Origin: Acanthornis magna | Taxonomy: Eukaryota > Chordata > Aves > Passeriformes > Acanthizidae | Direction of reading: 5' to 3' | Length of the DNA: 64,000 nt | Assembly (NCBI GenBank): GCA_036785705.1 | Contig: JAWUZG010000361.1 | Location: 248,001-312,000 of the forward strand | Shown: piece by piece, positions 48,283 through 60,230 of the stretch | Layout: each line of letters opens with the position of its first letter | How positions within the stretch are numbered: position 1 is the stretch's first letter | The notes under the pieces: generated by a model | What the model was told of the DNA's origin: nothing | Databases searched by the model: none | What the model saw: only the letters and a program-made list of their open reading frames with translations | Position numbers and translations under genes: made by a program

Positions 48283-51200
48283 CCAATTTATGTATTATAT
48301 TACAGGAGCTGACACAAATTTTGTTACTGCACAAGTATCAAAGTGCACTTTCCCATTGTGATGCACCAGCTTCACAGAAGTGATAGTGCAGGAATGTGGT
48401 GCTCTCATTTTTCCAAAAGAGATGGGCTTCCCAACAAGACTATGCATTTTCGACAACAGAGCGCCTCTAGGGAATACCCTAGGAATGTGGTTCCCTTAAC
48501 ACCCTCAGAAAGGTATGCCATCTTGCATAACAGAAGCTGTTCTCTACATGAAAGAGTATTACAACACCGCATCAAGCAAAAGAACACAACTTCAGTTTCT
48601 TTACAGTGAAATGAAAGCTAGTGAGTCAGTCCCATTTTCATTTTCCTGCGATGCTATATGTAACTGATAAATTGTCACAAGAATAAAACATAAATATAAA
48701 TATTTCTTCCGCATGGAACCACCCATTCAAATTGTAAGAAAGAACCCAAACATCATCAGCAGTACTCAATGATGTAATTAGAGTAGAGTAAGTATACTGT
48801 GAATGAGTTTGTTCTCCAATTTGTTTTTCTGCTTGCAATCATAACATTGCCTGAGCCTAACTTTTTGTATCTAATGTTCCATTAGTACCCAGCATTCTAG
48901 CTCAGGTTATTTCCTGAAATTCTCTTGCAATCCACAAGGCCACACAAGGTCAGTACTTTCAGATATTGAACCACTGCCATCTGAAGACATTCCAGCTGTG
49001 AGGGTTAGCTAGTTTTCCTGCCATGAACATCTCCTTCATTTACAAGATTGCTTTCTCCACATTTCCCTTTTCACTCAGTAAATGAAAATTACATGCATCT
49101 CTGTTTTAATGAGGAAAAAATAGAAACTGAAGATTTCATGTCAGAACTCCAGTGTTTCAAATAAGACTGTTTTCCTTCCTCCCCCCTATTCTTAATGCTC
49201 ATTTCTCTTTTCCCCTGTGTTCATTAAACTGTCCTGTCTACGGTAATACAGATCAAAGTCCACTCAGAATTACACAGCCCTAATGCAAAATGATCTACAA
49301 AGAACTTCATAATGCTGCTTAATTTGCCGATCTTTAGGGTAAGTTGCCCAAGATACAGAGATCCCATTCGCATATCAGCTTTCCTAATGACTGGAACTCA
49401 GTTCTTAGATTAGTCCATCAGAAAGAATACTCATCAAGGTTAATTTAATCAGGTGTAGATAATGTGTTGAAATAGTCTCCAGTCAATGGAGAAAAAAATA
49501 TCCACCAGCAAAGCCTAATCTGACTGTTCTGACTCCCTCTGTGGAGGACAAATGCCATCTCCTCCACTGAGTATAGACGGGGCTGATGGAGATCAGCCTT
49601 ACTGAGCTAATGTCAGCGTTCACAAGGAGCTCCTTCAAGTTTATTTCCTCATCTCTGTTTTCCTTTTCTCAGGCTTTACTGTCAGAGGACAAAACTGCTG
49701 CCAAAACTCAGACCCCAGAGGACTTAAGGAATATTTAAGTAGTCTCCATACCTACAGAGTGTATACATTTAGCCAGTTCTTTCTGAAATTGAGATGCATG
49801 GAAATGTCACATTCCAGACATCAAAATCTCACTGCAGTGGAGCAGCCTAGGAGATCAAAATCAAACTATAACTAAAAGCTTAGATAGAAACACAGAATTT
49901 GCAAAGCAAACTAAAATCTGTACATCTGGGAAAAAAATCATATGCACATTTTTTGCTGTGCAGGTGACAAGCACAGAACTTTATGGGATACAAACACAGG
50001 TCCATGCTGGTGGACTTTTACATGCATGTATGCCACTAAAAATTAAGATGTGGGTGTGGGTACTGACCATGCTCACCCATGCAAGTGTGCTCAAAAAGAC
50101 TTTTGATGACATGAAAACAGCGTCAGTGCATAGCTATTTATGACTTTAAGGTGGCCTCCCGCATCTTATAAATTTCTGAAGCAACTAAGAGTTGAGAAAG
50201 GAAGCTGGTGCTGTGATGTTGATCATAGCATCATCCTGGGCGCCTGCACAGTCGTGCAGGAAAAGGCGAGCCCCTAAAGCCAAGCAGCAGTGTCACTTCT
50301 TCCCAGCATGCAGTCTTCAGAAGCAGGCACAGGGAACATATCAAGAATATAGCAAAGATGTGTAGGAAAAAAAATCACGAGGAATGGACACCAAGATCTA
50401 TGTAATAAAAGATCAGTCTTTGTTACTTCCTTGGTTCCTCTGATATTCAAGGGCACCACAGTCTCACAAAGCATTGACCTTCCCAGCAGCCCCACATGGG
50501 TGAGAAGTACTCCCCTCCCTCCACGTGGGGACATGAGGTACGAGTGATCAAGAATAATGAGTCTGATGCAGCCTGGGATGTGGCCCTGAGAAGTTTGGCC
50601 AGCTGAGATGAGAACTGAGGAGCCATCTTCTGGCTCCTCATTCAGCTCCTGAAGAGAGAACCAGGGACTCAGTCAAGTAAGACTTGCAAGTTACGGCCTG
50701 AAAGCACCAAGGAAAAGACTATAGATCTCTCTAAATCCTAAGTGAAGCACCACCTTTCCATATTTTTCACTAATATTTCCATGAATATTTCTTTCCACAG
50801 CTATAACCATCAACTCAACTAGATTTTCCTGTGGTACGTGGAGAGGGAATTCCCCATATTAGGAAGAATATATAAAATTTAGTTTCCTTATTTGAAAGTA
50901 TATAACATCTAATTCCCTGATTGCCATAAGTCATATAACTATGTTCAGAAACACCAAAATAGGAAAACATACTTGTCATAAATTGTTCTTTTCAAAACAT
51001 ACCACCAGCTAAAGCATGGTATTAAAGCTAATTTTAACATAATCTGAAATAGGATCAGAATAAGGATCACATTTCCCATGTTACATCTATTTTCAGGTTT
51101 AAAATATTCAAAACAAAAATGTTTACTTTTCCTAAATTTAAAAGCAACATGCATGGCAAACTATATTCTGGCCAACACTGCTCATCAATTGAACATTTCA

Positions 51201-54200
51201 GGGTTTTTCTGGACATACAGAGCTCTCACTGCAATGAATCAGGCAGAGCTGAATATAAATTTTTACCTAGAACCAAACAGAGGACTTAATAATTACTAGT
51301 GAAGGAATACTTTCAAATTCTTGTTTTATTTCATTTCTCATTTTTAGTCACATTTTCTCTGAGCTTTAAGAATGACTTTAGGCTATTCAGTTTCAGCAAA
51401 CCTGGCTGGATTAATCAACAGCATCACACATTTTGTACCAGACCAAATATTGATCCATGAAGAGTTATTTCTGAAGGGTATTAGAAATGGAAAACTTCCA
51501 TGTGTTCTTTTCTGTAACTCGTTCACCTATCTCTATACAAAATTGAAGTTTCATTTATGGTTTTTACAGTTTGGTCTAGACTTACTCTGAAAAAGTATTC
51601 AGGAGATGCACACAGAAATTACCATGCCTTTAGGAATTTGAAAGTATAAATCTGCACTTTTAAACTACAAATATCCATTTCAATACTTACAAATAAAATA
51701 ATAAGCCATTTTATGATTTCTATTTAGCTTGTTTTTCAGAAAAACCAAAGTAAAAAATTTTAAAAATTGGGAATAACAATCCCACCAAAAATTTAAGGAT
51801 CTGATCTTTCAAGAAAACCCAGACTCAGTTGAAAACTTGATCATTGATGCCCATTCCTGATTTCAAGGAGAATTAAAAGCACAGAAAACTTCTTTACAGG
51901 ACTCCTTATTATATTGTGTACTTTGTTGTGCTTTGTGAGAACTCAGTAAAATTAATAATTTCAGCTTACAAAGATGAGACATTCTGTGCCTTAGCTGGAA
52001 GCTATCTTCCTTGTCTATTATTCAAACATTCAAAAGGATATAACACAGAGTTTAGTTTCTGGCCTGGCAACATTTCTCAGCTGCTTTACATGAGGTTTGC
52101 TGCTAATAACTAGACAGGATGTAAAGAACTAAGGAGCATCAAAAAGTGGTTCTAGGATAAATATGTTTCACTGCCAACACAGGAACTGAGCATTTGTGCA
52201 AATCTAAGACAGAGTTTGGTTTTCTTTAGGAACTGATTCTTTATCGATGCTTCTAAACATGAACAGTTTCCATAATGCATTCGGTATATTAAATTACCAG
52301 CTTAGCTTTCAAGCAGAGTCTACTGTCACAAATCTGTTCTACCTCCCATACGTTCCAAACTTCAAAGATTTTTCAAATATCTGTTTTGGTCCCAGTGCTA
52401 TTCTATTGAGAACAGGCCCAAACAAAATTTGTAAGACAAAGGTAATGAAATTACAGGATATGTCACTTTGATCTGTTTTCTTCAGTGCACCACACAAACC
52501 AGACCCTGAAAAGTACATCTGAAGATAAACAGCTCATACACTGTTGAAGCACTGTGCATTTTCAGCATTTCCTGTGCTGAAACAGCCTTGAGTGGGCTAT
52601 GTAGATAAATGAACACCATGAAAAGCACAGACAGGTCTGCTTGCAAGATACTTAACACTGCCTGTGGGATAAACATTCATACAAGTCAAGACTCCACTGA
52701 GTATATAGAAATTAAATATATCATTTGGAAATACAATAAACAAAAATGTTTCACAAACTTAGAGCTGATCTGAGAAAGTGCAGATTAAGCCGAGTACAAT
52801 CTTATAAAGGTACAGAGCCTCCTGCCACCGCAGCAGTGTCTGCAGACTCCTGATTTCACCAAATGTGCCCCAGTTTCCATGCCACGTACATTATCCTATA
52901 TGTTGTGCAGCAAATTGAGTGAAAACATGGATGAAGGCACAGATCAGTGCTGGCTTTTGCTGAGGTGGAGTGCAGTGACAGTGTACTTGGGTGAAAAAAC
53001 ACTGGAGAGGCATTTCCTCCCTTCCAGATGACTGGCAGCAGGGAAGTGATACAGCCCTAAAGCACAGGTGCACTCATCCAAAGGGAGGGACTTGGGTCAC
53101 TACAAGGACCTGCAAGAAACAGGGACAGCTACTTGTCTTCCTCAAGCTGACTGGTTAGTGAGAAGGAGCACCATTCACTCCCAACACATGCACCTTTCAC
53201 ATCAGCTTCAGCAGATCGTTTTCTCTTCCTTCTCAAGCCAGTATAGATTAAACAGATTTACCAGAGATTCCACGGTACACATGAAAGATGATTGACATCG
53301 AATCACTGTGACCCCCAAATCAGTTACACCCTAAAAGGTCAAAAGCAGCACACTTTTTTTAACAGATTCAAAAATCTGACTGTGACTTACTGTCCTTTCA
53401 ATACAAACAGTTGTATTTACTGACAAATTGGCATTGTTTTTCCAAAGAAGAATCTCTTTCCTTATTTCAAGACCAAGGCCAAACCAAAACTGTCTGAACT
53501 GCTTCTTAGACACAGATCAAATACAATATCCCTAAAGGTCATGTCAAGAGCCATCCTTCAAGGTTAGCTGCATTAGATGATGACTATAAACAAGTAGATA
53601 ACAATAGCTAAATAGACACTTGCTTTTTGCAACACGTTCTCACTGGCATCAGTAGATCTGCTAATGGGAGCAAGTGCAACTCACTAGGATGTGTCTGCTA
53701 GGACAGCAGAGGGGGCATTGCCCATTTTGCTTTAGAAACACACAGCAGTGAAGGAACAGGATGAGGACTGCATAAGAAAGATCACATTTGCTGAAGAAAT
53801 TGCACCTGACTTAAAGAAGGCCTAAAAGACCACTTCTCCAGTTTGTTTCTAGGATAAGATGGTTATGAGGGTGAAGCATATGAATAGCAAAAGGCTTATT
53901 TTTTACCTTTTCTCCTCAGCTGAGTTTTCACAGCACAGACTAGGAGCACAGTCAATAAGGTCGGGATGAATATTGCAAAATTAATTAGGAAACTGCAAAG
54001 GAAACAGCCAGGAAACTGAAAATTAAGCAGATCAAACAGGAGGTCCACATATCGACCATGGCCAACATCCAGGGAGAAAACTTTCACACATCTTTCAGTC
54101 TCACACCTTCACAGTGGCAAAAGACTGCAGTATGACCATCTCCTACTTTGCTGAAAACAGCTGCTAATAGCTCCAGCACCAGAAAATCTAGAGAAAAATT

Positions 54201-55809
54201 GTTTTCCTAGGAAGCTCCTTTCATCTCTATAGGTCTTGGACACCATTAAGTCACACTTGTAACTTTGAGGGCATTCTTTATCCGTGGAAATGCATAACAA
54301 AATGGGACACATTACACATATTCTCCAGTCAGCAGCAGGCAAGCACTGGCTTATGCACAAGCAAGGTGTGCATAGTTTCCCCACAGAAAGCTTAAATTAT
54401 CTTAATGAGACTACTCATGTTGGAAGCATCTACATCAAACAATCTGTTTAGTTTATTTAAGATGCGATAAGGAGGCAGTTAGTGCATAGACTCAGTGTGG
54501 AAGATATTCTTTGCTTTTTCCTCAGACAAACTCATAAGAATTCACATCAATGGAAGCTGAAGCTAACCAAATTCAGGCTAGAAGTTTAATCACTGCAACG
54601 TCACACTGAAATGCAGAGGCTTTAGCATTGCCTGACACCTTGAAATCAAAGCTAGCAAACTGTTAAAAACGTGCTATAACTCAGACACATATTCATGGGC
54701 CTGACATAGCAACTGTTGTTGTGGTTTGTTGCCCAATATTATAAAGGTTGTCACTGAAGATCTTGGCTCTACCTCTGGTCACAGAGCACTTTAATCTATG
54801 GCACTATTCATTTTACCTTCTTTCTGTGTCAAAAGGTAAAATGAATCAGTCTGTATGTGAACTTAAGTCACCAGCTTAAACATGTAAGGAAGCACGAAAA
54901 AGATAGAAACTCTTCATTTTAAGAGATTTTTGCTAGGACAGTTTTAAGTCTGTTTTACAATGTGAGTGGGTTGTTTTGTTTGGTTGGTCTTTTTAAGAGG
55001 AAAATGGCAGTGCTTTGGGATGGCTCCATTCACAAGGTCAGAAGAGAAAGCAAAGAGATCTTCCTCCTCAAAAACATTTAATATAGACTAATAAATTTAA
55101 ATGAAATTGATGGAAAATATAGATAAATTAAGTAAAAAAATAATTACAATATATTTCCCACAGACCTGAGGAATGTGAAATAATAGTTACCTGGCTCCAG
55201 GTGGCAACAATTTCTATTTTCTTCCTACAAATATTTTTGACATAGCTCTGTGATAATATAGGATGAAATTCAGATCTATTTTTGAGTGATAGGGCATGGC
55301 CAAGATATCTTGGAAAATACTTCAAAAAGGCTTTCTAGTTTGATTCATTTGAAAATTCTCTTTGTTCAGTTTCATACTGAGGATAAGGTTGTGGCAAGAG
55401 TAAAAGCAAGAATAGCATAAGAGCATTTGTAGAAGGAAAGGAGTGTCAAGAGAGAGCCCTTGAGTGCCCTCTGTCCCAGCTTTCCTCTTCCAACCTGAAA
55501 AAGCACCTGAAAAAAAAAGTTGGTGCTTTCATGTTCTCCTAATATTACTTTTCTTGTCTAGAGCATTTGCTGATAGCAGTCTTCCAAACTCTTTGGAAGA
55601 GTTTTTTCTGGAACAGTTTTTCTGGAAATTACTTTCTGAAATAATCTTACTTAAACAAATGAAAACCAGCTGTCTTCTCAGGACTAGAAATCATTGGATA
55701 TACAAACACATGACACTGTAAGCAAAGATATACAGGAAAAAGATTGTGAGCAATACATCAGGCAAAGCACTCAACAAAACCACAAGAATAGAGCCATGAG
55801 GAATCTTAC
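48283..55809. other. Gene-free stretch, about 7.5 kb
   Basis: AT-rich with no supported gene. At 49656-49736 a polypyrimidine tract ending TTTTCTCAG precedes a 21-codon open segment that stops at TAA, a weak exon-like signal only. A 10-bp GC-rich hairpin with a 5-base loop (50616-50640) is near chance. A stronger one at 54806-54846 is listed. No LINE or LTR is recognised before 55.8 kb. Confidence 0.5.
54806..54846. repeat. Inverted repeat, 14-bp perfect arms
   Basis: ATTCATTTTACCTT (54806-54819) and AAGGTAAAATGAAT (54833-54846) are exact complements with a 13-base loop. It is AT-rich, with no flanking duplication. Rarer than chance for a single 64-kb window, but with no sign of function. 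Confidence 0.85.
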
Positions 55810-56392
55810 TGTGCTGGTTTTGGCTGCAGTACAGTTGGTTTTCTTCACAGTGGTTCATATGGGGCTTAGTTTCAGATTTGTGCTGAACATGGTGATGATA
55901 ATACAGAGATGTTTTTGTTACTGCTGAGCAGGGCATACACAGAGCCAAGGTCTTTGCTGCTTTTCCTACAGCCATGCTGGTGAGGAGGCTGGAGGTGCAT
56001 GGGAGGAGACACAGCTGGGACAGGTGACCCAAACTGACCAAAGGGGAATGCCAGACCATGTGACATCCTGCTCAGAGGAGGGGGGATATAGTAGGAAGAA
56101 GGGGAACATCTGAAGTGATGGCTTTTGCCTCCCCAAGTCACTGTTACCTGTGATGGGGCCCTTCTCTCCTGGAGGTGGCTGAGCACCTGCCTGCCCTTGG
56201 GAAACACTGAATTAATTCCTTGTTTTCCTTTTCTTGTGTGTTTGACTTTTGCTTTCCCTATTAAACTGTCTTTATCTCAACCCACGAGTTTTCTCATTTT
56301 TACCCTTCCCATTCTCTCCCCAATCCCACTGGTGGGGGAGAGAGCGAGCAGCTGCCTGGGGCTCGGCTGCTGGCTGGGGTTAAACCATGACA
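55810..56392 (+). mobile_element. ERVL-type avian LTR, near full length
   Basis: A 583-bp element starts TGTGCTGGTTTTGGCTGCAG and ends GGCTGGGGTTAAACCATGACA (last 20 bases shown from position 56373 on). U3 holds the family's CATGCTGGTGAGGAGGCTGG and GACCCAAACTGACCAAAGGG blocks; a weak TATA-like GATATAGTA is at 56085-56093. The polyadenylation signal ATTAAA (56260-56265) precedes CTGTCTTTATCTCAACCCAC and a G-rich U5. This is the best-preserved of the three family copies in the window. I do not find matching 5-bp flanks (CTTAC before, GAGGC after), so the ends may have changed since insertion. No second LTR or proviral interior is present. Confidence 0.92.
56260..56265 (+). terminator. LTR polyadenylation signal ATTAAA
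   Basis: ATTAAA lies in the conserved position just before CTGTCTTTATCTCAACC of this LTR family. It could end antisense or read-through transcripts entering from the left. Confidence 0.6.
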
Positions 56393-59300
56393 GAGGCTAA
56401 GGCAAAGCCTCAGAAACAGGCAGAGGAAGAGAAGGAACTACACTTCCTTCAAGTACTCTCTGTACTCCAAACATTTACAGCCACAGCTTTTCTTAAGCCA
56501 AGCATGCTTTCACTCATTTACTAATTCTCCAGAGAACACTGTCAGGAATTTGCGTGATGTTTTAATACACACAATGGCCTGCGGCAAGGATTTCCACCGA
56601 TTAACAACACATGACGTCGAGAGCTGGCTTCTCTGTTTTGTTTTGCATTTTTACCGACAAATTTAAGCATGAATCCTTTACCAGCATCCGATACCTGTAA
56701 CACTCTTAGGAAGGATAAATACCACTGAAATCTAATGTCCTCCTCTCTGCTCAACTAGTTTTGGCTGAATTAGACAACTAATAGCAAAACAATCCAAATC
56801 ACTCACCCAAAATGCATCCTGCAGGATCACTGAGGCATCATTCCCTTGCCTAGGGCTTCTCACCTTCCCCTTGACCAGGTATCATGAGCTCCATCAGCCA
56901 CAGGGAGCCCACCAGGGCTCAGACAGCTCTTTCAGGGACACTTCTGTCACCTATCAATCCCACCTATTGGCACCCTTCCTGTGACAATCATAACCTCTTT
57001 CTCAGAGACAAATCCAGTGAATGAGTGTTAGGAATAGCTTCCCTTGTTCTAATAAAACAGTTATACCATAAGTACATTAAAGAGTGGTGGCCATCTTTGC
57101 TCTATTGCCACATGAATCAGGAAGGCAAAATCTGTTCCCACTGACAGATCCTGCTTTGCCTTTTGCCAAGTTTGAATGCTGTGCTGTTCTTTATTTAACT
57201 TTGGTACTTGCAATGTAAACAGATAGACAATTCTGGTTACATATATCTTTTACTGGGTTAGGGAAAATTAGAAGCAGATGGTAGCAATACTAAGTGTACC
57301 TATAAAAAACAAGTATCTGGTTCAGAGCTATCTGAAATCAAGGGAGGAGCTTCCACCAGGAGTCTGAAGGGTTATTGGTGACAGTGGCCAAAGCATGCAG
57401 CCATGGGTGAACAGCCTGGTGCTCCCCTTAGCACACACAGCGAGCTTCCTCCTGGGTGACGAGCCCTTGCACTTGCACTAATGGCAGGCAGGGAGAGGGG
57501 ACACACCCATTCCGGTGCACCTCTGGTGTCTGAGAGGGTTGTGTCCCTGGGGAGGGAGTGTGCTGATGAGTTGTGCAAGTGTAAACTATAGACAGGACTG
57601 GACTCTTCAGCCTTCACAGAAATCAGCATCCCTTCAGGTGTGGAGCTGGAGAACAGTTTTGCAAATACAGGGAGAAGAAAGCACAAGTGGCTTTCTTCTC
57701 ACAATGGCTCCCCAGCTTCTGAGTGACACTGACAAACTTCCACAGCTACACAGCCCAACATAAATAGACTTAAGGAGGCATCCTGGTAACACTTCAGCAG
57801 AAGCCTCCATAAGTTTTGTAATGATTCTACTAACAAAAGTCACTTTGGCTGTCTTTCTCTACTCCCCAGTTAAACCCAATTCCTCACTTTCTGCCAGCAA
57901 AGAAGTAAGACAGACCTTAACAAAACAGAAATGCTCAGAAAGTGCTACATTTCCATCCATCAGAAAGCAAAAGCACAGATAAGGTATGAGTCCCACTAAA
58001 TCAAAACCTACAATTAAAGAAACTGTTGTCTGCACTCCATAACCAAGTTGTGTTTACACAACAATTTTATCCAGCTTGTCATCTCATCAGCTTTCAGAAC
58101 ATATATTTCAGAGAACTCATTGCATAGTTACATTATGCTGTCTCCACAATTATTTCCATTAGATAGCAATAATAGGTCATATTATAAAGACTTCACTTGT
58201 TTTTCTGGCTAATGACTAAGTAAAAATTCTTTATGTAACCCAACATATTAATGTTTAAAAACATTTTGATTGCATCTAGAAAGATTCCAGGAATTCATTT
58301 GAAAACAATTCTCTGAGCTGCATGCTGCCTTTATGCTTTTGCTAGAATTTATAATCAATTTTAATTAGCATTTACACTTAAGATGTAATGTATCATAATC
58401 CAGTCTCATTCTCTTAAAAATCATTAAAATTAGTGAGAAAAGACAAGCTAATATTTTTTTTTTCACTTCATCTAGGAGGGTTTTTTTCAGTTCAGTAATA
58501 GTATAGGTACATATACTATCCATTCAAAGATGGGAAAATTGATGAAAAGTAATTAACAGCACAAATTAAGTTTTCCTATCACCCTGAAACAAAATAACTA
58601 TCAGTAGATGCTAATTAGCTGGCAAGTATAAGGAAAGACAGTCTGACAAGGGCATTCAGAACAAAAAGTTCCAAGTTCTATTTAGCACAATTATCCAATT
58701 TTTATGTGCTGCGTGCTTCTGGCTCCCCTAGTCAAGATCCCTGTTTGAGGACAGAGTGGCTGTTTCTCTCCTCCTCAGCAGAAGATAAAGAAGGGCCAAA
58801 GAATATGTGTAATGTCAGTCTCATTTCTCAGTCAAATTCAGCCAGCCATAAGCATAATTCACAATATAAATTAGTGTTGTTGCAAATCATAGTCTGGGCT
58901 TTGTTTCCTTTTCCTCTCACAGATATGACCTATACGTCAGGCTGAATTCTGGGTATCTTCTCCATATGCTAAATTATGCAAACTAGTGCATTTTCTTTGA
59001 GCTTCCTGACACACCTCTACATCTACAGATAAAAAATGCTGCTCCCTCCCACTCTACCCCCCCACCAAAAAAAGGCAGGCTGTCAGGAGCAGTGGGTCTC
59101 ATCATTTCTATGCATTATCTAAGGGACAGCAACCAATGCGGCAAGGGGATGTTCTGTGCTCTCCCTACAAGGAAGGGAACAAAAGCAAGACACTGGTTCG
59201 AAGGTCTTTGAGAGCTTTATAATCCTCAAAGGAATGACAGGATTCAACCATTAAAAAAAACCCCAAAAACCAAAAAACAGCTAAGTCTGAGGGAAGGGGT

Positions 59301-60180
59301 ATGAGCTGATGTGCCATGCCTTCTGTTTGAATTTGCCACAGCTGCTTTCCAGTACATATGGAAGAACTGGGTAAACACATGGATAGTTTCTTCAGTAATT
59401 TACTTAAATAAAAGAGATAATTAGTTTAAATGCTAAAAGAGGAAAGAAAACACTGGGCCACTTCTATCCTCCTATAGTCCCATATTCCCAAAATTGTGAG
59501 GATACAAATGCAGCCAGTGTAGCCGCCAAGACACAACTGAGGGGGAATGGTATCTTCTGAACTTCAGGAGCAAAAGGCAAGAGCAAACACAGGCAATGCA
59601 ATCTCAAAATCTCCTACTGACAGGAGGCAAAAAGCCACATTTCCTACAGGGTCCTTCCTTGTTTATGTCTAGGAGGTTGTCTGAGACTAAAGACTACTAC
59701 CTACTACCTTCCCTGTCACTTTTAAAATGTTATATGTCTTTCTCTTCTTCCCCTCATGTATTTTTTTTCTTTTTTTTTTCCCAATAAATTACATATGTTG
59801 GTAATAGAAAACACAAGCTACACAATGTGAATTCCCAAATCCTTGGAATTAATTAGTACTTCACTGAAACGCCATTTAAGAAAAATGGACTTATTACTAT
59901 GACTAATCAGAGCAATGCTGTTTACAGTAAGGGTATGTTGTGGATGCCTCTAAACTGCTTTTGCAATATAGAAGAAAAATTGGCAGCAAATGGCATATAT
60001 TGGCTTGCATTCATGCTGTTCCAGGTTGGTTATATTTACACTGCTCTGTAGAAAGCAGGCCCTGGTGGATATGTGGAAAAGATGTCAATATATCTGTGTT
60101 CAGTAGCCACGGCTTCCTCTAAAAGGGAACAAGTTGTTTTTGTGCCAAGAGGAGGCAAGAAGATAACTGACACTGGGCAA
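56393..60180. other. Gene-free stretch
   Basis: Mostly AT-rich; 57360-57760 is somewhat GC-richer, with overlapping frames of up to 104 codons on both strands but no recognisable protein. 58270-58450 is AT-rich with TTTTAATTAGC and CATTAAAATTAG homeodomain-type cores. No transposon is recognised. Confidence 0.5.
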
Positions 60181-60230
60181 TCACAGAGCTGGGGCCGTCA
60201 CAGAGCTGGGGCCGTCACAGAGCTGGGGCC
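60181..60230 (+). repeat. 17-bp GC-rich minisatellite, three copies
   Basis: The unit TCACAGAGCTGGGGCCG occurs three times head to tail (60181, 60198, 60215), the last ending in CC then ACAG. The copies are identical over the unit, so the expansion is recent or recently homogenised. The period is not a multiple of three, so it shifts any reading frame through it. Confidence 0.95.

Noticed and set aside
49656..49736. Exon-like segment after a polypyrimidine tract
   Set aside because: Only 21 codons before a stop, with no donor and no recognisable protein.
50616..50640. 10-bp GC-rich hairpin with a 5-base loop, terminator-like
   Set aside because: No T run follows, intrinsic terminators are not used by this kind of genome, and the stem length is near chance.
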